Part shown: one piece after another, positions 25,441 to 37,912 of the stretch
How positions within the stretch are numbered: the first letter of the stretch is position 1
Layout of the letters: each line of letters opens with the position of its first letter
Source of the DNA: Struthidea cinerea
Taxonomy: Eukaryota; Chordata; Aves; Passeriformes; Corcoracidae
Direction: 5' to 3'
NCBI GenBank assembly: GCA_013397865.1
Contig: VZTI01004805.1
Location: 526,794-590,793 of the forward strand
Length of the DNA stretch: 64,000 nt
Translations under genes and position numbers: made by a program
The notes under the pieces: generated by a model
The model's input: only the letters and a program-made list of their open reading frames with translations
The model's database searches: none
What the model was told of the DNA's origin: nothing

Positions 25441-28400
25441 TGATGAACCAGTGTCTCTGCTTGTTGATTCCTCCCAACATTCCTTTTGGAAGAGACAGCA
25501 AACAGATGTCCCTGCCTGGTACATTGCACTCATGATTTGATAGATCCCTGAGGAAAAGCCTCACTGGCTTTATCAGAAATCTCAGCCATGGCCAGCCTCT
25601 GCCAAGCCCTCACTCACCATGCCAAGCACTCCATACACAGGCCAGCCGAAGGTTTTCCATCGAGGAACTAGTGCCTCAGTTTTCCTGAGGCAGTAACAGA
25701 GAGAGCCTGTGGGGACTCAGTAGGATAACTCACCACAATTACAGTGAGAAAGACCTACTGAAAGGTGGAGCAGGGGAAGTTTGGATCCTTGGAATCTCTC
25801 TGTAGAGACAACTGGGATTCCCAAAATAAAAGTCACAGATTACCACTTGGAATTAATAATTAAGCTTTTTGCTTTTGTTTATTGATTCATTCTTGATGCC
25901 TTTATGCTTCCACTGACTGTTAGAAAGTGAAAAAAAAAAACAAAAAACCCAAAACCAGCACCTACATCCACTAATGAGCAGCGTCCTTTTCTGCTACAAG
26001 AGGCGAGGAGGAGTTTGGCTTTTTACATGCCAAAAAAACATGGCTAAAACAATCTGTTTCACCCTGTGACATTCATGTGTGCAGGCAATGAGATTTTTCA
26101 AAGCTCCTTTCTAATACCCTGAGCTAGAACATGCACACTGGAAAAAGTCCTGCTTGATAGGGCATCTCAAGTTTTCTCTTCCTCCTGTTCCCATCCCTCC
26201 ACCTTGGATGGTCTCCCTGGCTGAGACTCAGTGGCAGGGCACAAAAACAACTTCCCTGCCTGTTTTCATGCATAGATGCTGTCCCCATGTGGGCCCCGGG
26301 ACCACAAAAATATTTTTGAGACTCCAGAGAATGAATAACTGCACCATACACAAAAACTCCTTGAGCTATTCCAGAGACTAATTCTACTCTCAAAGACACA
26401 GAATCATGTCTCTTCTTGATCAGAGCTGGCACCGGCTGTAACTCCTTGAATCAAGCGTTCAACAACTACACAACTGATTTTAAAACCAAGTCACCATAGA
26501 AGAAGTCAGGTGCTCAAATCTGTATCAGAATTTCAAAACAAATATTAAGCAACATAAGAAATGACTCATCAATGTTATTACAGGGTTTCTAACCGGTGCA
26601 GTTGGATGAAGTGAACGAAAACAGGAAGAGAAGCATGAGCTGCTTTCCAACGACTTTTTCAACTCAGAAACAATAGGAGTGTCTGCAGCATCACATCTGA
26701 GGCTGCCATCGAGGCCACACCTTGCAGGACCTTCCCCACCAGTTAGAAACCATCCTCTCCAACTACCTACTTCCCCTCTCCGCTCTGGATTACACAAGAA
26801 ATTATTCAGATGCTTGTAACACTGTCGCTGAAAACCCTGAGAAATTTTTTTGTTCTTGGAGGGAAAAAAAGAGCAGTGAAAGAATATAGCACAATAAGGT
26901 CTTCTAGTCCCTTTGACAATTTTTGAGTTCTCAGTTCCAGATTATATTCTAGCCTGGACTGGCAAAGACAGCAATCAGGTAGCCAAGGAAGTGTCCGGTT
27001 TCCTACCGACCTATTTTCAAACAAGGAAATATACTTCCCTGGAGCTGATATCAGAAGACGCTCTCAATTAGTCTGCATGTTAAATAAACCTGGTGGGGGG
27101 AATACTGAAAATATCTGCTTTCCACACACTCTTTAATTACCTATTATGTCTTTGCTAGAAAAATACATCTTCTCATGCTCTAAATTGCTAAAGCTGAGCT
27201 CAGTGTTAGCCTGGATAAAAGTATGGTAACTGCTGTCATCCTTGCCTCTCTCTCTAGGTCGTGTCACTCTGGCTGCTCTCTGGGAGCATTGGATAGGACA
27301 AGTCGGAGGCACCAGTCATGTCTCCCTGCTTTGTATCAGGGGTGAATGATGAATCCAGAGCTGTCTCCAAAGCAACCTATTTGTTAGTAACTGAAAGAAG
27401 GGGGAAAGCTAAGATGTTTTACTACGTGATACGGACAAGAAAAGGGCTCTGATGAAGTCAGTAGTCTTGGGGTGATTTAGTTTAGTTAAAAGTTAGTCCA
27501 GCTGAATTAAGCAAAACAAATTCATTTTGCCCGAGCTGAAGACTCTGTGCATACAGTTACCTGTTACTCATTCCACTAAGCCTGGTCCTGCAGGACAGGA
27601 CACCACAGGAAACCAGGGCTCGGGCAGTAGTTCTTGTTCTCAATACACCTGAGCTCAAAAATTCTCCTCTGTGAAAAGCCCATTTCCCCTCCTTTTTAAA
27701 TACTCAGGCTAAATATGGGTAATACCTTTGTGGTCATCTGATGCACTTTTTGGTTCTTGTGTCCTGTTCAGTATGATTCTTAAACTACCAATTTTGATTT
27801 GCAGATCTGATACCATTTAAGGAATGATTTTTAGAAAGCCTGAAGAACCCATATGCTTTTGGATTTATTCATTAGATCTTCAGCTATCTGATCTAAACAC
27901 ATTCTCTGTTAGGATAAATGAGGAATAGTAGTTTGTAATGTGCCAAATGTTATGACACAGAAAACTCCTGTTAAAAATATGCCTGAAGCAAGCCATCTAA
28001 TAATGTTCTTAAAACACTGTCTCGTTTCACTGAGATAAAGCCCTTACTTCTTAGGCAGAAGAATGAGTGCTCAGATTTTACACTGCAGTGTGATCTGTAA
28101 GACATCCCCACCTACACACTAGATTAAATAAGAAAAAGAAGAATTACAAGGAGGGTGAAGCTGAGACCTTTACTATATTGTTGAGATATTGTTGTGATGG
28201 GAAAGATGTAAACTGAAAAGGACAGCAAAATGCCATGTGGTGCTCCAGGCACAGGCACAAGGAGCACACAGATCTGTCCTAGATACCTCTGTACTCTGTG
28301 TTCAGAATCTGTCTTATCCTTCAGACTGTTTTCCATTGTCCCTCATCAGCTGTGTAGGAAGACCTAAAACCTAGAACAGTAATTGATATTCCTGAGCCTG

Positions 28401-30906
28401 AGAAAAAATATATTAAGAGTTTCACCTCACACTGTCTTCCTTCCCTTTTAATGAAAGCAAGAACATACAGAAATTATCAAGCCATACTTGTTTGCAACTT
28501 CAAATAAGTAAACAATTTCACTGGTAAATAGAGATATGGTTCTGGTTTCCCTTCACTCACCCAGCCTCCTGAGGAAATTATTCCTTTTATTAGTAAATTT
28601 CGAAAAAAAATTGTCTTTTTGGTGTCATATCATTAAAATACTACCCATATGCAAAATTGCTCCATGCACTGACTCAGATATCACAAACCAAAGTGTATCT
28701 TTGTTCTCTTGTTTTTACCAAGTCTGAATTAATACAGGAGAAATTATTCCCAAATTGTAAGTCTGGTTTAAAAATTGATATAGCTATATCTCAAGGAAAC
28801 CTCCAGTGCTCATAAAAGAACTTGTCAAATTTCTCTAGATTGGATTTCTTAGAAATCACAGCAACCATTAAGGCTTTATCTGTTTTTTAAAGCCACACAA
28901 GGTGCACCTCACTAGGACACTAGTAGGGAAGAGCAGTGGTGCTCAGTGGTGACCCTACAGCACACCTGAGCTGTACTGGATGATAATTCCAGCTCACAAA
29001 AGCACAACACAGGGGAGGAAGCCTTTCACACCCTGACAGTATGTTTATTTAGTATCAAAGCAGCTATTCTCTTCTCTAGCAAAGTACCATTGACAAAGCA
29101 GTCACATCAAACAGGACCCAAAACTATACATTTAACTTACCTGAACTTAAAAAATGAAACCTACTCAGAAGTAAAAAAGAAAACACCATAACCATTATTT
29201 AGCAAAGGGCAATGCTGGATACAGGAACACGTAGCTGATCTTTTAAGTCAGCAGAGAAGAACAAACAAAACTAAAAGGTATTCTTGTGAGTTAGGAAGCA
29301 CAACACATTTTCTGTATTCTATTGTCAAGAGCCATCTGAAATGCCTTCTTGTATATATAGCTTCCGAGAAGAGTACCTTTAGAAAGTTTGTCTCTCAAGA
29401 ACAGTATCAACTCACTCCATGAATTGGTTTTCAACTACACTACAGGTTTTAGAGTTGCTACATTGTTGTGAGAGTAGCAATCATTTTGCAGTGTTCTGAA
29501 TGAGGAGACAGACTGTAATTCAAACTGCTAGTACCCCTTGGATGTTTACAAGTTTTCATCTTACAAAAGATTATCTCATTTCTCTGTTTGCAAACACCAG
29601 ACTACCTATTTCTTGTTGATCCTCTTTTCATCAAACACATTCATTTGCTGAGAGGTGAAGTAAAATCCATTTGAAGAAGAAACAGAAATATTTGATAAAT
29701 ACTGTCCAAATAGATCACTGAAAGAAAATGATAAGAGCAAGTGAATTATTACAAGATAAAATTGCACCTTCTGAATATTGACTATCAGTTGGGTAATAGC
29801 TACCAAAAACCTCTCAAAAGCTGGTTCATTCATGTTTGTCCATAGAAACACTGGTGGTTCCCACCACTCCTTCACCAGTTTCCCCACTTTTTGAATCCTG
29901 CCCAAGAGGTAGTCAAGGCAGGGACAGAAGACAGAGCACTGCAGCCCAGGCTGAAATCTGTCTCATAACTTTGCATACTGAGTTTCAACAGTAGTGTAGC
30001 ATATGCCTTTTTCTTAGCTAACAGAAATTCCATAATCTGCTCTGCAGCCTGAAAGAAGGGGTGCCCAGAGCTTACTGAGGTGCCTGCTCAGAAAAATGAT
30101 GAAAATTAATATGGCTCTATTCTTCATTTACAGAATGTTGAGGTTTACCTTTAATAGTCTTCATTAACATAGTAAGAATAGCTATGCTTTCTCCGTATAT
30201 CTTTAATAACTTCCATCCAGGGATGACAAAACAAACCATAAAATGAGTATATTGGTACACGTAATTACAAATCCATCAGTATAATATCCTGCGTCTCCAT
30301 CCTGTTAGTCTGTCACGCTATTTGCCTATGCTTGTGGCACCACAGAGTAAGAGAATTTTTATTGTCCCAATTCAGCTTCAGGAGGACACAAATGAGAAGC
30401 AAGCCAACAAGACTGGAAAGAATAGGGGCTTCCCATGCAGGATAGGACTTTGTGTTTACTCTGTTCTATTCTAATGGACACAGAAGCAAGTCTAATGGAC
30501 AAAGGAGCTCAGATTTGGGCTTGTGTGAAGAACATCTCCCTTCAAAAGACAGTATGGAGGCAGTGGGACAACTTTGGAGAAGGTCCAATCACTTCTGCTC
30601 ATATCTGAATGATCTGAGTAAATTTTGTGAAGTATGCATTGTTCATTACCTTCACTAGGCAGACAAGCAAAAAGCTGGCAATGAAATTGCATGACCATGA
30701 TATGTCCAAACATTGACAATTAATACGTCAACAGAAGCATGTTGAGCCTTCAGGCAGTATCTGATACCCATTAGACACTTACCATGCTTCATCAGAGAAG
30801 CAGTCCCAACCACTCTATGAAAGGGGTTGGCAATGCACTTAACCTCACTTACTAAAGTATTGAGGCAAAATTCAGCCACAAGGAAATTCACCTGCTTGAA
30901 GGATCT
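25441..30906. other. Non-coding stretch with no recognised repeats
   Basis: About 5.5 kb of AT-rich sequence. ORFs here (for example 26124-26432, 26525-26797 and 29606-29905) lack domains, splice context and homology that I can recall. I see no RNA gene. Confidence 0.4.
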
Positions 30907-30911
30907 GCATC

Positions 30912-31981
30912 TGTACTGGGTTGGTGTGGCAAGGTTATTTTGAGAAGGGGGGGTGGGGCAAATGCCTGCAGGGGCAGCTTCTATGAGAAGATGCCAGAAA
31001 CTTTCCCTGTGTCTGATAGAGCCAATTCCATCTGGCTCCAAGACAGACCCAATGCTGGCCAAGTGTGAACCGCTAAGTGATGGTGTAAGAGCCTCTAGGA
31101 TGGCATATTAAAGAAGGTTAAAGAAGCTATTATTGCACAGAAGCTATTGCAGCCAGAGAAAAGAGGGAATATGTGAGAGAAACAGCCGCATAAACACCAA
31201 GGCCAGTGCAGAACGAGGGGCAGGATATGCTCCAGGTGCTGGGGCAGAGATTCCCCTGCAGCCCGTGGTGCATCCCATGGTGAGGCAGCTGTGCCCCTGC
31301 AGCCCTTGGAGGTCTGTGGTGGAGCAGAGATCCACCTGCCCCACAAGTGGAGGGCACCACACTGGAACAGGGAGATGCTAAAAGGAGCTGTGACCCCATG
31401 GAAAGCCCACACTGGAGCAGGTTTGCTGGCAGGACTTGTGACCCTGCAAGGGATCCATGCTGAAGCGATCTGTTCTTGAAGGACTGCACCACAGGGGAAG
31501 CTCACACCGGAGCAGTTTGGAAGAACTGAATCCCATTCTGGGGTTTACTTTGGAAAAGTTTGTAGAGGACTGTCCCCTTTGGGGATGGAGCAGGGGAAGG
31601 AGTCCTCCCTCTAAACTGGAAGTCATGGCAGAGACAACATGTTGTGAACTGACCACAACACCATTCTCCATCCCCCTGTGCCTCTGCGGGTAGGAGGTAG
31701 AGAATTGGGAATAAAGTCAATCCCAGGAAGAAGGGAGGTTTCCAGGGAAAGTGTTTTTAAGACTGGTTTTACTTCTCACTATCCTACTCTCATTTGAGTT
31801 TGACTAAATTCAGTTACTTTCCCCAAGCTGACTCTGTTTTGCCCACGATGACAACTGCTGAGTGATCTCTCCGTCCTTGTCTCCCCCCATAAACACTTGT
31901 CTCTGCCCTGCCCAGCTGAGGAGGGGAGTGATAGAAGGCTTTGGTGGGCACCTGGTATCCAGCCAGGGCCTAGCCTCCACA
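30912..31981 (+). mobile_element. Complete solo LTR of an endogenous retrovirus, with 5-bp target duplication
   Basis: This is a 1070-base element with ends TGTACTGGG and CCTCCACA, flanked on both sides by GCATC (30907-30911 and 31982-31986). A poly(A) signal AATAAA lies at 31710-31715. The 3' end carries the GGTGGGCACCTGG and ATCCAGCCAGGG segments that I associate with passerine LTRs. A 5-bp duplication fits ERVL-type integrases, though other groups also make 5 bp. No gag, pol or env lies on either side, so it is a solo LTR left after recombination between two LTRs. ORFs of up to 136 codons inside it are shadows. Confidence 0.88.
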
Positions 31982-31986
31982 GCATC

Positions 31987-34900
31987 CTTGGTTCAGCTCT
32001 TCAGTTGTTACAGCTCATGGAGATGATTTGCTTGTGAAATATTTTTTTTCTGTTTTTTTTCCAGCTTTTGTCACAGATGAGCTCTCTAATCTAGCCCACT
32101 GTATGATCTCACAACAAATTTGTATCTTTACAACTGAGAGTCGTAAATCTTTACAGCTGAGAGTATATCACTAAATTGAGCTAACGCCATTTGTAAAGGC
32201 AAATTTGGCTTGGAAACCCATTTCACCTGTGACGATGAAGGGTTGAATTAAAGTTTTTCAAGTATAGGGTGAGAATAAAGGTGAGGGATAACAGCCTTTA
32301 ACAACAGCACCACTGCTAAAAGAAATGCTTGTTAATTCATAGTTTCTTTATGAAAAGTACCTTTCATTAAATGTTATTTTTCCTTCTTTTCCAAAGACTA
32401 GTTATGAAAAGTTCATGCTATGCAAATGTAGTCATGATCAACTGGCTAAGGAACTACATTATGTATTTCTATTGTTTACTGGGAGTCTGTAACAGGTGGT
32501 ATAAAAAAAGCAGGACAGAAAATCAAATGTAATCTGATTACATACTTCAAAAAAACCCCAGCAGTTCTAATCACTTCCAATCAACAACCTGAAAAATGTT
32601 GTACATATCTTCTAGAAATGTGTACATGTTTCCTCAAGTGGCAAAACTGAATAGCCTCAATATGAGTCTCTGAAAAAAAAACAACAAAAAATAAAGTGGA
32701 TCGTTTGTATTAAGTTGCAAGCAGTGTAAAGTTGTTGATAAGTTTTAAGTTTCTCCTAAATATTACACATAAGACAGGGAGGGAAAAATAAATTCCAGGT
32801 GATCAATTATTTATTTACTCTGCAGGAAAAAGAACTTCTAAAGAAAAAAAGGGTGAGGGTCACGGTAGGAAAGCAATAAATCAATGAGTAGCCTCTTAAA
32901 GAGGAAAACAGCTACACAACCTGGCACTACAATTTGAGGGCTTGACTTCAATTGCTGTCTCTCTGTACTGATCGGAAATTAAACCTAACACCACAGGTGC
33001 AATTACAGAGAAAATGGGTGTTTCTTATAGCTGGTAACCTAGAAAATGTAACAACACAGATGTTTTTTTCTATTGTTAGGTGTCCAGTAAAATCTTCAGC
33101 AGCAGTTAAAAATGTCCTTGTGTTTTATACCTATTTTTCTCCCTGTAGAGTGGAAGTGCAGTGATGATAGTCACCAGCCACATTGCCCTTCCTGTTCCAA
33201 ATGAGCTATCTTTATCTTCCCCACGTTTACTCATACTTGCAACACCAGCTCCTTCTGATGATAGACTAATTACCAGGACTGTGGGGTAATGCATCTGCTT
33301 ATTAGCACTGACAAGAAAAGCAATGGTAATAAAAAGGGCCTTGTTGTGCACAAACAAAACCTGTTTCTTCTACTGTTTTTTACACTCAGAAAACACAGCC
33401 TGGAGTGTGACGGTCTTTCAGTAAGTGGTTGCTTGATAAAAATATGTGTGATTTCATGTGGACTTTAGCTCTTACATTTCTCTTTCTATCATCCTTCTAA
33501 GATTTCAAGGGAAGAGATTATTAGCCTGTACTTAATTTATCTAAGGATTGTTTTGGGAACCAAATCCATTGTGACCTACTTGAGCATTTTAATTTAGATT
33601 TCACTCTCAGCTTAGCTGAACATGGCAAATGCAATTAAATATGAATAAACTGTCAGAAAGACTGCAGAAAACTCACATCATATGTGGATATATACAGAAT
33701 ACTCTTGTTTGGTATTCCTGACTCGCAGATCACTCAAGGAAAACAAAAAACCCAAACTAAATATTCAGGGGACTAGAGAGATGTTTGGCTGGTAAATGGG
33801 TGTTCTGGTTGATGGTTGGTTGTTACCATTCTCCGCCAGCTGTAAACAACACTGGAAAGTGGATTACAGGAGCACTCTCCTGTCCATTTCAAAATTGGTT
33901 TATCCAGCCAGATAGTCTGAGTTGATCTACCTAGTTTTTCCTCATGTGGATGATTCACAGCTCCTGAGATCCCTTCAACTAGAACAACTTTTCCTTGGCT
34001 GATGGCAGCAAAAAGCTGGTATCAATAATCTCTTAACCTAAGAGAAAAATGTTCAGAAATGGGCAAACCCCCTTTTAGATGATCCAGAGCTTTTGGGGGT
34101 GTTGGACCTGAGCAGTTGCCGGCCAAAATACACCACCTACCCCAAATGCCAAGAAAGAGAGATCCTCTCCAATAATATAAATCCACTCCTTTCAGATGCT
34201 AATAGACTAGGCGAGTCCTTAAACAAGCATCTTGAAATTAAGAGGACATTATACAGCAGGCACCTCCAGAGAGTCACTCACTGTTGAGCAAAGTTAGTTA
34301 GAGCATTACTGTCTAATACAAAAATATAAAAATACAAGGAGGTAGGGTTAGCAGTTACTGTTTTTCATTATCTAGAAATTGTTATCAGTTATTGTTTTTC
34401 ATTATTTTGTGAGACATAAAGTAGTTGCAATCCATAAATCTGTGAACCCTGAGCACTGAATTCACTACAGAAAAGAAAAATCCTTCCCAGTGTAGGGTAT
34501 ATATTTAAGGTACCTCGGACACTTAATCCTTTAAAGTAAAAATGTTCACTAAGCTAAAAAGAGATTATTATTACAAGCATTTTGACAGCATCACAAGTAA
34601 ATGCTGCTCTACAAAAGCTTCTTGGGGTAAGCACTGCACACGCCATAAAACTCCTGCCTTGAGGAGACTGCAGAAGAATCATTTACTCTTGAAAACAATA
34701 GTGATACACTACTGTCCTTCACACAACTTAAAAGATGTGTAGCCTAACAACCAGAGCCAATAAATGGCTGATTTGGCAGTCCTTTCTTGTACAGAAAGCA
34801 ATAGAGTCAGCCATTAGGATATATAGCTTAGAAATATAATGGGGTGCACGAAAAGGTCGCTAAATATTTTCACGTAAGTTTAAGAATCTTAATAGCATTC

Positions 34901-35749
34901 AATTAGTTAGAACTAGCCTTTTTTTCCTCACCTCATTCTCTCTCTTCTCCCCCCAAATTAATTGTTTCTTTTTTTAAAAAAATCATTCCTTTCAGCAGAT
35001 ATTTGTAATATCTTAATACTTCTAGCAGAATCTATGACTAAAAAAAAATTAAAACATGAGGCTAGTCATAGATGTAGTCAGTTAACCCAGGAATCCCTTT
35101 CTACAGCACTTTTGAAACAAGTAGAAGTAAGCTCACCAAAGTAAGATGCAGTAAGTCCCTGCAATGATTCCTCAGCAGGCCCTATCCCCCCTTCCTCTCC
35201 CACTCTCACTGAGGCACCAAAGGGTTTCCAGTGCATTTTTCAGTCAGCACTTCTCACCCATTGACATGATCTCCACTTCCGCACCTCTGCTGCTCTCCCA
35301 TGGTGCTTAGTGCTACCCAGACACCCTTTTCTGTATCTTGAGCTACTGCCTTGAGCTACAGGAGGAAGGCAGACTGCTGCAGTGTTGCCTTTATTCTGGT
35401 TATGTCTGAACAACAAAAGCCTCTCCTACACCCACACTGTCCTTCATCACTGAAAAATTGTTTCCCTGGTTACAAATGTAACCTTGCTGTTATATTTGTT
35501 TGAAACTTCGAAATTTGCTGTGTGATGTTGAGGTACGTGTGACCCTCACCTTCTCTTCTCTTTTCAATTTGCATTTGTGACATTTTTTCATTTCCTTTCA
35601 TGTAGGAAGGAATTACTGCTCTGACAGCTCTTCTATGATAACCCCTTCAGGCTGCACAAAACACTTTCTCACACAGATTAGGCTGCGCCAAATGGTGCTG
35701 CTATTCTTGCTGCTGCTGCTGCTGCACACACTGATGGGTACCCACTTAC
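31987..35749. other. Non-coding stretch
   Basis: AT-rich with no gene or repeat that I can support. It includes short runs of A and T only. Confidence 0.4.
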
Positions 35750-35890
35750 CACGGAAGTCACGACAACATATGCCAAACAAAGCTCCACGACTAATAGGAC
35801 AGGAATAAACTTTGCTCCCGCAGCTATAAAGGCCACAAGGAATAGCATCAAAGCAGCTGAACGTTGAAGTGGTTCATACTCCACTTCATC
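35750..35890 (-). other. Exon-like ORF, 47 codons, hydrophobic, splice-bounded (unconfirmed)
   Basis: The minus strand reads a TTATTTAG acceptor, then exactly 47 open codons starting DEVEYEPLQRS, then a donor GTG|GTAAGT. Length divides by three and both ends are phase 0. The second half is two hydrophobic segments, one around LMLFLVAFIAAGA and the other PVLLVVELCLAYVVV, that would suit a membrane hairpin. The acceptor's pyrimidine tract is only moderate. I recognise no family and found no partner exon. An open frame of 47 codons by itself is weak evidence. Confidence 0.22.
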
Positions 35891-37548
35891 CTAAATAACT
35901 AAGACTTATTTCGAAGAGCGGTAAGAAAGGATGCAAAATGGAAGGAGGAAGAAGTAGGCGGGAGACATCCAGAAAGTACTTTCAGCAGCCTTTGGAACAA
36001 ATTAGGATCCTTGTCCCTGGTTGTTTGATGTGAACATCTTTCCTCTATAGACCAGGTCTGCACAGAACCACTTGTAAAGGTGAGGAAGATACAGATGATT
36101 CATCTGAAATAGAAACAGTGATGTGGTCAGAGTTGTTTATTTGGCTTTACAACTTCCTCCCTTTTTTAATTGCAAGGCCTCTCCGTGTCCTCCCAAGATA
36201 CCACCCATCCCTTCTCATGTCTGTGTACTGTATCTGAAGGTGGCTTGCCTCTGAGAACAGGGAAGAATTTGGCAGCAATGTTAGTGGTGCATTACTTGCA
36301 CTACTGTTCTCACTATTACTGTACTAGTGGGATGGGACTGCAAAATGAAAATGTGTCATGGCACAAAAGAAATTACCACGTAGGCTCTACGTACTGTATT
36401 TTATTCGCTATTTACCTGTGCAATGTGTCTTGCTATTCTCTGCCCAGTTTCTCCTTGAAATTACAGGATTATTGGGGTTTGCATTTTTTTTTCCATTTTC
36501 ACAGTTTTGTAAATATGTCCCTCTACATTCATTGTCTGTCACGACACTCTGCCAAACAATCATCCATTTCTCTGTGACTGGCAGCTTCTCACAAAGCCAT
36601 TTATATACCTTTGTTAATAGCTCTTCTCCTGCCAAAACACATGAATTTCCCTACGGGCCATAATTATTTCCACTTTTAACCCCCAACACCAAACAAACTA
36701 CTGAGGTCCTTAGGGATTTTTGTTAATCTTGTTTTCTCTTGTGGAGAATCTTGTTTGTTTCAACAGCAATTAGCTTTTACTGTCTACTTCCCTCTTCTCT
36801 TTCACTTCGTCTTCCTCTTAGATGTTATTCCATTGCACTACGGACTCTTCTGTGTGTTTGGAAAGTACCTAGCATGTCTTTGTCACTGCCAATCATTGTG
36901 ACTGCTGTAAGAAAAAGATCGTAATTTATTGCTCAGGAAATGCCATGCCATGTTATTTCCTGAAATTTGTACAATCATAAGGTCACCTGAGTCTTGCCAG
37001 TCAACACACTAAAATTCAGGAGAAATACACGAAGGACAAATTACATTTGTAGCAAGTTCAGTCTGTCAAATAAATGTCTTAGTATCACAACCAACTGTGC
37101 TTGGCATCAAGACTCTACCTTTTAACACTTCACTTTTAAGTGTAGGATATCCAAACAGAAGGATTTCTATGAAACATCAATAGATTCTATAGGGACATGC
37201 CCTAATCTGTCCTTTTTTATTTTGTACAGATTCATTTCCAGATAAGATCCAAGAAACAGCTACTAACTGTACTTCTTTAGCTGAAACAGCCTGTCAGAGG
37301 TAACTTAACTGAAGGATTTTGGCTTTGGTTTAGAAGAGTGTTGTGAGTCCTTGATTTACTTTGAACAAAAAAGCTTTGCTGTATTCAATGGCTTGGATCA
37401 TCCTTGCTATGAACAGCCCAGGCTAGTAACAGTCAGGAACACCCCAACTCCTCATTCCCTCACGTAGTGTTATTCTCCTACAGGAATTCTCTTTAATACA
37501 AATTCATTGAAGAGCAACCTTTTCATGTTCTGAGTAAATCAGAGTCAA
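35891..37548. other. Non-coding stretch
   Basis: Overlapping ORFs on both strands at 36170-36663 lack any domain. No repeat is recognised. Confidence 0.35.
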
Positions 37549-37912
37549 CAGAATCATAGAACGGCTTTAATTGGAAAGGACATTAAAGATCATCTAATTC
37601 TAACTCTCCTGCCCTGGGCAGGGACACCTTCTGCTAGTCCAGGTTTCTCAAAGCCTCATCCAGCCTGATCTTGAACACTTCCAGGGTTGGAGCATCGACA
37701 TCTTCTCTGGGCAACCTATTCCAGTCAACAATAAAGAATTTCTCCCTAATATCTAATGTAAAACTGCTCTCTTTCAGTTTAAAACCATTATCCTTGTCCT
37801 ATTACTACACACCCTTGTAAAAAGTCCCTCTCCAGCTTTCTCCCAGCAGGCCCCCTTTAGGAACTGGAACACCCTACCACCACTCTAAAACCTTGTCAGC
37901 CTTCATAAGAAA
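37549..37912 (-). mobile_element. CR1 LINE 3' end, inverted
   Basis: Read on the plus strand it starts CAGAATCATAGAACGG. It then has TTGGAAAGGAC, AGATCATCTAATTC, and the CTGGGCAACCTATTCCAGT and AATTTCTCCCTAATATCTA segments that mark inverted CR1 3' ends. It covers the 3'UTR and the last part of ORF2, truncated at about 37912. The mild divergence suggests middle age. The host sequence beyond (37913-38100) is GC-richer but unplaced. Confidence 0.9.

Noticed and set aside
30655..31062. 135-codon minus-strand ORF
   Set aside because: It straddles the LTR's left boundary, so the frame was made by the insertion; no domain.
31095..31505. 136-codon minus-strand ORF with several overlapping neighbours
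   Set aside because: It is a shadow of the GC-rich part of the LTR at 30912-31981.
36170..36663. Overlapping 135- and 101-codon plus ORFs and a 75-codon minus ORF
   Set aside because: Three frames open at once with hydrophobic random content; no family match.
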